Below the pieces are notes generated by a model that saw nothing but the letters and a program-made list of their open reading frames with translations, did not search any database and was not told where the DNA came from. Positions 6,548 through 9,009 of a stretch of DNA of 9,009 nucleotides are shown here, piece by piece. Source of the stretch: Comamonadaceae bacterium. GTDB lineage: Bacteria; Pseudomonadota; Gammaproteobacteria; Burkholderiales; Burkholderiaceae_C. Both the position numbers and the translations under genes were made by a program. Within the stretch, counting starts at the first letter, position 1, and each line of letters starts with the position of its first letter. The stretch spans positions 1 through 9,009 of the forward strand of contig CANIDW010000043.1 in the NCBI GenBank assembly GCA_947466165.1, written 5' to 3'.

Positions 6548-6561
6548 GCGGTTGACACCGC
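6548..6561 (+). other. hairpin just before the lyase start codon
   Basis: GCGGT (6548-6552) and ACCGC (6557-6561) form a 5-pair, GC-rich stem with the 4-base loop TGAC. It ends 5 bases before the ATG at 6567, where a ribosome-binding site would normally lie, and no purine-rich ribosome-binding sequence is visible there. It could reduce translation of the lyase relative to mdh. Short stems like this are not rare in GC-rich DNA. Confidence 0.3.
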
Positions 6562-6566
6562 ACACC

Positions 6567-7571
6567 ATGCAACACCCGCGCGACGTTCTTCTTGGCGCTC
6601 AGGCTGCGGCCGGCGTATTGCCGGTGTGCGACCACTACAGCGGCGTTGAGCCGCGCATGCGCAAAAGCCTGCAGCTGCAGGCCGAGATGAGCCAGGAGTT
6701 CGGCGCCTGCGTGTTTGATGTCACGCTGGACTGCGAAGACGGTGCCCCCGTGGGCGGCGAGGCTGATCACGCCGCGCTGGTGGTTTCTTTGCTGCTGGCC
6801 GCAGCCCCTGGTGCCCGCGTGGCAGCGCGTATTCATCCGATTGATCACCCGGCCTTTGAGGCGGACATTGCCACCATCGTCGGGCAGGCAGGTCACCGGC
6901 TGAGCCACCTGATGATTCCCAAGGTCGAATCTGCTGCGGATGTTCAGCGCGTTGTCAAAGCCCTGGAGGATGTGGGTTCTGCGGCGGCTGCGGCTTTACC
7001 GCTGCACGTACTGATCGAGTCGCCGCTGGCGGTTCACAACGCTTTTGAAATTGCCGGCCAGCCGCGTGTGCAGTCCCTGAGTTTCGGCTTGATGGATTTT
7101 GTTTCCAGTCACAACGGCGCCATACCGGCTGAGGCCATGGGTAGCAGCGGCCAGTTCAGCCACCCGCTGGTGCTGCGCGCCAAGCTCGCGATTGCTTCGG
7201 CCTGCCATGCACATGGCAAAGTGCCTTCGCATTGTGTGGTGACCGAATTCAGCGACGCTGCCGCCATGCAAAGTGCCGCGCTGCGCGCCAGCCGGGAGTT
7301 CGGCTACACCCGCATGTGGAGCATTCACCCCGGCCAGATCCGCCCGATTCTGGCGGCCTTGGCACCCCAGGCCGATGAGCTGGCGTTTGCCGCAGAGTTG
7401 ATCGTTGCGGCCGACCGCGCGCAATGGGCCCCCATCAGCTTTCAGGGCAAGCTGCACGACCGTGCCAGCTACCGTTATTTTTGGCAGTTGTTGGAGCGTG
7501 GCCACCAAACCGGCGCCATCCTGCCTGAGGCGGTCCAAGGGTATTTCCTCAGACACGCTGCGGCGGGCTGA
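6567..7571 (+). CDS. HpcH/HpaI aldolase / CitE-like CoA-ester lyase family protein
   Basis: This 334-residue TIM-barrel protein is of the CitE/malyl-CoA lyase superfamily, whose members cleave or form C-C bonds in 3-hydroxyacyl-CoA compounds such as malyl-, citramalyl- or citryl-CoA, usually with magnesium. Visible landmarks are DVTLDCEDG (51-59, in place of the usual DLED), ARIHP with Arg88, LMIPKVES (115-122), LIESP with Glu151, LSFGLMDF with Asp177 and WSIHPGQ (251-257). Arg88, Glu151 and Asp177 sit where the superfamily has its CoA/substrate arginine and two metal-binding acids. The exact substrate cannot be read from the sequence. Its place between mdh and acnB suggests a C4/C5 acyl-CoA linked to malate or glyoxylate (inference). 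The frame is open back to 6330 inside mdh, but the ATG at 6567 is chosen because the upstream 79 residues are an Arg/His-rich shadow of mdh. No strong ribosome-binding site is seen. Confidence 0.88.
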   Translation: MQHPRDVLLGAQAAAGVLPVCDHYSGVEPRMRKSLQLQAEMSQEFGACVFDVTLDCEDGAPVGGEADHAALVVSLLLAAAPGARVAARIHPIDHPAFEADIATIVGQAGHRLSHLMIPKVESAADVQRVVKALEDVGSAAAAALPLHVLIESPLAVHNAFEIAGQPRVQSLSFGLMDFVSSHNGAIPAEAMGSSGQFSHPLVLRAKLAIASACHAHGKVPSHCVVTEFSDAAAMQSAALRASREFGYTRMWSIHPGQIRPILAALAPQADELAFAAELIVAADRAQWAPISFQGKLHDRASYRYFWQLLERGHQTGAILPEAVQGYFLRHAAAG

Positions 7572-7573
7572 GA

Positions 7574-7587
7574 GCAAGCTGGCTTGC
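7574..7587 (+). other. hairpin abutting the start codon of the exported protein gene
   Basis: GCAAGC (7574-7579) and GCTTGC (7582-7587) form a perfect 6-pair inverted repeat around TG, ending directly against the ATG at 7588. The 2-base loop would force the innermost pair open. It occupies the ribosome-binding region. The only purine-rich stretch (GAGAG, 7570-7574) is at the end of the lyase gene, so initiation may depend on ribosomes finishing that gene. Confidence 0.35.
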
Positions 7588-8175
7588 ATGAACTTCATCT
7601 ACATCACCCCCCTTGTGCTGGCTTGCTGGGGCTTGGCCTTTGACGTTTCGGCCCAGACCGCCGGGGCCAACACCTCTAAGCCGGCTGCCAAGCCAGCCAA
7701 ACAGCGCCAAGCGGCGCCAGCGAACAGCATCAGCCGTACTGAAATCCGCAGCACCGCCGCTCAGATGGCGGCCGGTATTGCAGCAGCTGAAGCCTTAATC
7801 GAGCCGGCTGAGTTGGCGATTGCCGAGCGCGTGCACACGGGCGTGATGCCTTGCGAGATGGGGACATCAGTCACCTTGGCCAGCGATCCGGCGGCCCCCG
7901 GCTACTTCGACATGCATGGTAAAAATTTCCGTTTTCGCATGGTTCCTGTGACTACGGCCACCGGAGCGATCCGCCTGGAAGACCGCCAAGCCGGTGCGGT
8001 GTGGCTGCAGCTGCCCAACAAGTCGATGCTGATGAATCAGAAAATCGGCCAACGCATGGCCGACGGTTGCATGAGCCAATTGCAGCTTGTGGTGGCCCAG
8101 GCCATGAAAGACGTGCCGCCACCGGACTTGCTGGGCCCGCCTGCGGCTGGGTCTGTGACCACAACCCGCCCTTGA
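7588..8175 (+). CDS. exported protein of unknown function
   Basis: I do not recognise this 195-residue protein. Residues 1-22 look like a Sec signal peptide: a short N-region without lysine or arginine, a hydrophobic stretch ITPLVLACWGLAF, and a likely cleavage after VSA at 20-22. LAC at 11-13 resembles a lipobox, but the spacing is short and the VSA-Q site fits better. An Ala/Lys/Pro-rich linker follows (about 28-46), then a helical Ala-rich stretch (about 50-85) and a compact domain to about 180. The mature part has only two cysteines, Cys89 in MPCEMG and Cys161 in DGCMSQ, consistent with one disulfide in the periplasm (inference). The tail is Pro-rich. The start at 7588 is chosen because it gives the signal peptide. 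The frame continues upstream only as a shadow of the lyase gene. It lies 16 bases after the lyase and 55 before acnB, so it is probably co-transcribed. Confidence 0.75.
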   Translation: MNFIYITPLVLACWGLAFDVSAQTAGANTSKPAAKPAKQRQAAPANSISRTEIRSTAAQMAAGIAAAEALIEPAELAIAERVHTGVMPCEMGTSVTLASDPAAPGYFDMHGKNFRFRMVPVTTATGAIRLEDRQAGAVWLQLPNKSMLMNQKIGQRMADGCMSQLQLVVAQAMKDVPPPDLLGPPAAGSVTTTRP

Positions 8176-8230
8176 ATATTTTTTTACGAAGTTTCCAACC
8201 CCTCTTTTTTTGTACACCAGGAGAAAAATA

Positions 8231-9009
8231 GTGTCTGAGTTTTTGACTGCTTACCGCGCCCATGTCGCCGAACGTTCCGCTCAGGGTATCCCGCCAGTGC
8301 CTTTGTCTGCTCAGCAAACTGCTGAGGTCATTGATCTGCTGAAAAACCCGCCCAAGGGCGAAGAAAAACCCCTGGTCGATCTCATCACTTACCGCGTGCC
8401 GGCGGGTGTGGATGATGCTGCCAAAGTCAAGGCCAGTTACCTGGCGGCTGTAGCGCACGGCACTGAAAAGTGCACGCTCATCAACCGTCAGCAAGCCACG
8501 CATCTGCTGGGCACCATGCTGGGCGGCTACAACATCAGCCCCCTGATTGATTTGCTCGGCGATGCAGACGCCGCAGTGGCCCAAGAGGCTGCCAAAGGAC
8601 TGAAGTTCACCTTGCTGATGTTTGACCAGTTTCATGACGTGCAGGAAAAGGCCGAACAGGGCAATGCTCACGCCAAGTCTGTGTTGCAAAGTTGGGCTGA
8701 CGCGGAGTGGTTCACCTCGCGCCCGGAAGTGCCCAAGTCGATTCAATTGACAGTGTTCAAGTGCGCCGGCGAGATCAACACCGACGACCTGTCCCCGGCG
8801 CCTGACGCCTGGAGCCGCCCTGACATTCCGCTGCATGCCATTGCCATGCACAAAAATGCCCGCCCCGGTATCACCCCTGAAGAAGACGGGAAACGCGGCC
8901 CGGTCAAGTTCATCGAAGAACTCAAGGCCAAGGGCAACCTGGTGGCTTACGTCGGTGACGTGGTCGGCACCGGCTCTTCACGCAAATCTGCCACCAACTC
9001 GGTGTTGTG
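8231..9009 (+). CDS. acnB: aconitate hydratase B, N-terminal part (cut by window end)
   Basis: AcnB is the main TCA aconitase, a cytoplasmic 4Fe-4S enzyme converting citrate to isocitrate, and in some bacteria also acts as an RNA-binding regulator when its cluster is lost. The window holds 259 codons of about 860. The frame begins at GTG (8231) with AGGAG at 8219-8223 spaced 7 bases away, a strong ribosome-binding site, and encodes SEFLTAYRAHVAERSAQG. This matches the E. coli AcnB start (LEEYRKHVAERAAEG). The first ~160 residues are the HEAT-like domain special to AcnB, including LLKNPPKGEE, LLGTMLGGYNISPLIDLL and LQSWADAEWF. The swivel domain follows with INTDDLSPAPDAWSRPDIPL and the substrate-site motif GDVVGTGSSRKSATNS near the cut. 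The cluster cysteines lie beyond the window. It is the fourth gene of the rightward run. Confidence 0.97.
   Translation, partial: MSEFLTAYRAHVAERSAQGIPPVPLSAQQTAEVIDLLKNPPKGEEKPLVDLITYRVPAGVDDAAKVKASYLAAVAHGTEKCTLINRQQATHLLGTMLGGYNISPLIDLLGDADAAVAQEAAKGLKFTLLMFDQFHDVQEKAEQGNAHAKSVLQSWADAEWFTSRPEVPKSIQLTVFKCAGEINTDDLSPAPDAWSRPDIPLHAIAMHKNARPGITPEEDGKRGPVKFIEELKAKGNLVAYVGDVVGTGSSRKSATNSVL

Noticed and set aside
6330..6566. 79-codon N-terminal extension of the lyase
   Set aside because: It lies within mdh in another frame, is Arg/His rich, and the family-like sequence begins only after the ATG at 6567.
7405..7587. 61-codon N-terminal extension of the exported protein
   Set aside because: It overlaps the lyase gene in another frame, and starting there would bury the signal peptide.
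7600..7626. Lipoprotein signal in the exported protein (LVLAC near Cys13)
   Set aside because: The position before the Ala is Leu, the signal would be unusually short, and a standard cleavage site VSA-Q follows. Kept only as an alternative.
8150..8211. Possible terminator between the exported protein gene and acnB (two runs of seven T at 8179-8185 and 8205-8211)
   Set aside because: The only nearby stem (GGTC/GACC, 8150-8160) is 4 pairs and 18 bases from the first T-run, so it does not form a proper intrinsic terminator.
7952..8851. Minus-strand open frame (299 codons) opposite the exported protein and acnB
   Set aside because: It overlaps the convincingly identified acnB start and the end of the upstream gene. 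There are no domain features or ribosome-binding site.
1..9009. tRNA, rRNA, CRISPR array, insertion sequence, phage gene or toxin-antitoxin pair
   Set aside because: No cloverleaf-like segment, regularly spaced repeats, transposase, integrase or terminal inverted repeats were seen on reading both strands.

Overview
The window looks like a chromosomal segment of a betaproteobacterium, most likely Burkholderiales/Comamonadaceae (a Polaromonas or Rhodoferax relative). The evidence is the gene order, the moderately high G+C content and protein sequences that read as close relatives of that group; the taxonomic call is inference from memory, not a search. It is a tricarboxylic acid (TCA) cycle gene cluster arranged as two divergent gene runs around one regulatory region at about 5358-5541.

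Leftward run (minus strand, in transcription order): a GntR/HutC-type regulator with a UTRA ligand domain (4599-5357), a 64-residue DUF2256 zinc-ribbon-like protein (4401-4595), an iron-sulfur bacterial cryptochrome/(6-4) photolyase-like protein (2851-4404), a 168-base gap with a possible promoter, then succinate dehydrogenase sdhC (2236-2682), sdhD (1846-2211), sdhA (45-1838) and the first codons of sdhB (1-23, cut by the window edge). The regulator, DUF2256 and photolyase genes are 3 bases apart and then overlap by 4 bases, so they look like one transcription unit. I see no terminator before sdhC.

Rightward run (plus strand): malate dehydrogenase mdh (5542-6528), a CitE/HpcH-like CoA-ester lyase (6567-7571), an exported 195-residue protein of unknown function (7588-8175) and the N-terminal part of aconitase B, acnB (8231 to the window end, GTG start). 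Gaps are 38, 16 and 55 bases, consistent with one operon.

SdhCDAB oxidises succinate to fumarate and passes electrons to ubiquinone, Mdh oxidises malate to oxaloacetate, and AcnB isomerises citrate to isocitrate, so three TCA enzymes flank one regulator. The divergent region carries a perfect 12-base palindrome (TCTTATATAAGA, 5417-5428) followed by a repeated half-site, placed where it could control both the regulator gene and mdh. It is the best operator candidate. An imperfect copy lies beside a weak sdhC promoter candidate.

The most unusual element is the light-dependent DNA repair/photoreceptor pair (DUF2256 plus FeS photolyase) embedded between a TCA regulator and its presumed target sdh operon. 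No tRNA, rRNA, CRISPR array, insertion sequence or phage gene was seen. No gene-free stretch exceeds 300 bases.
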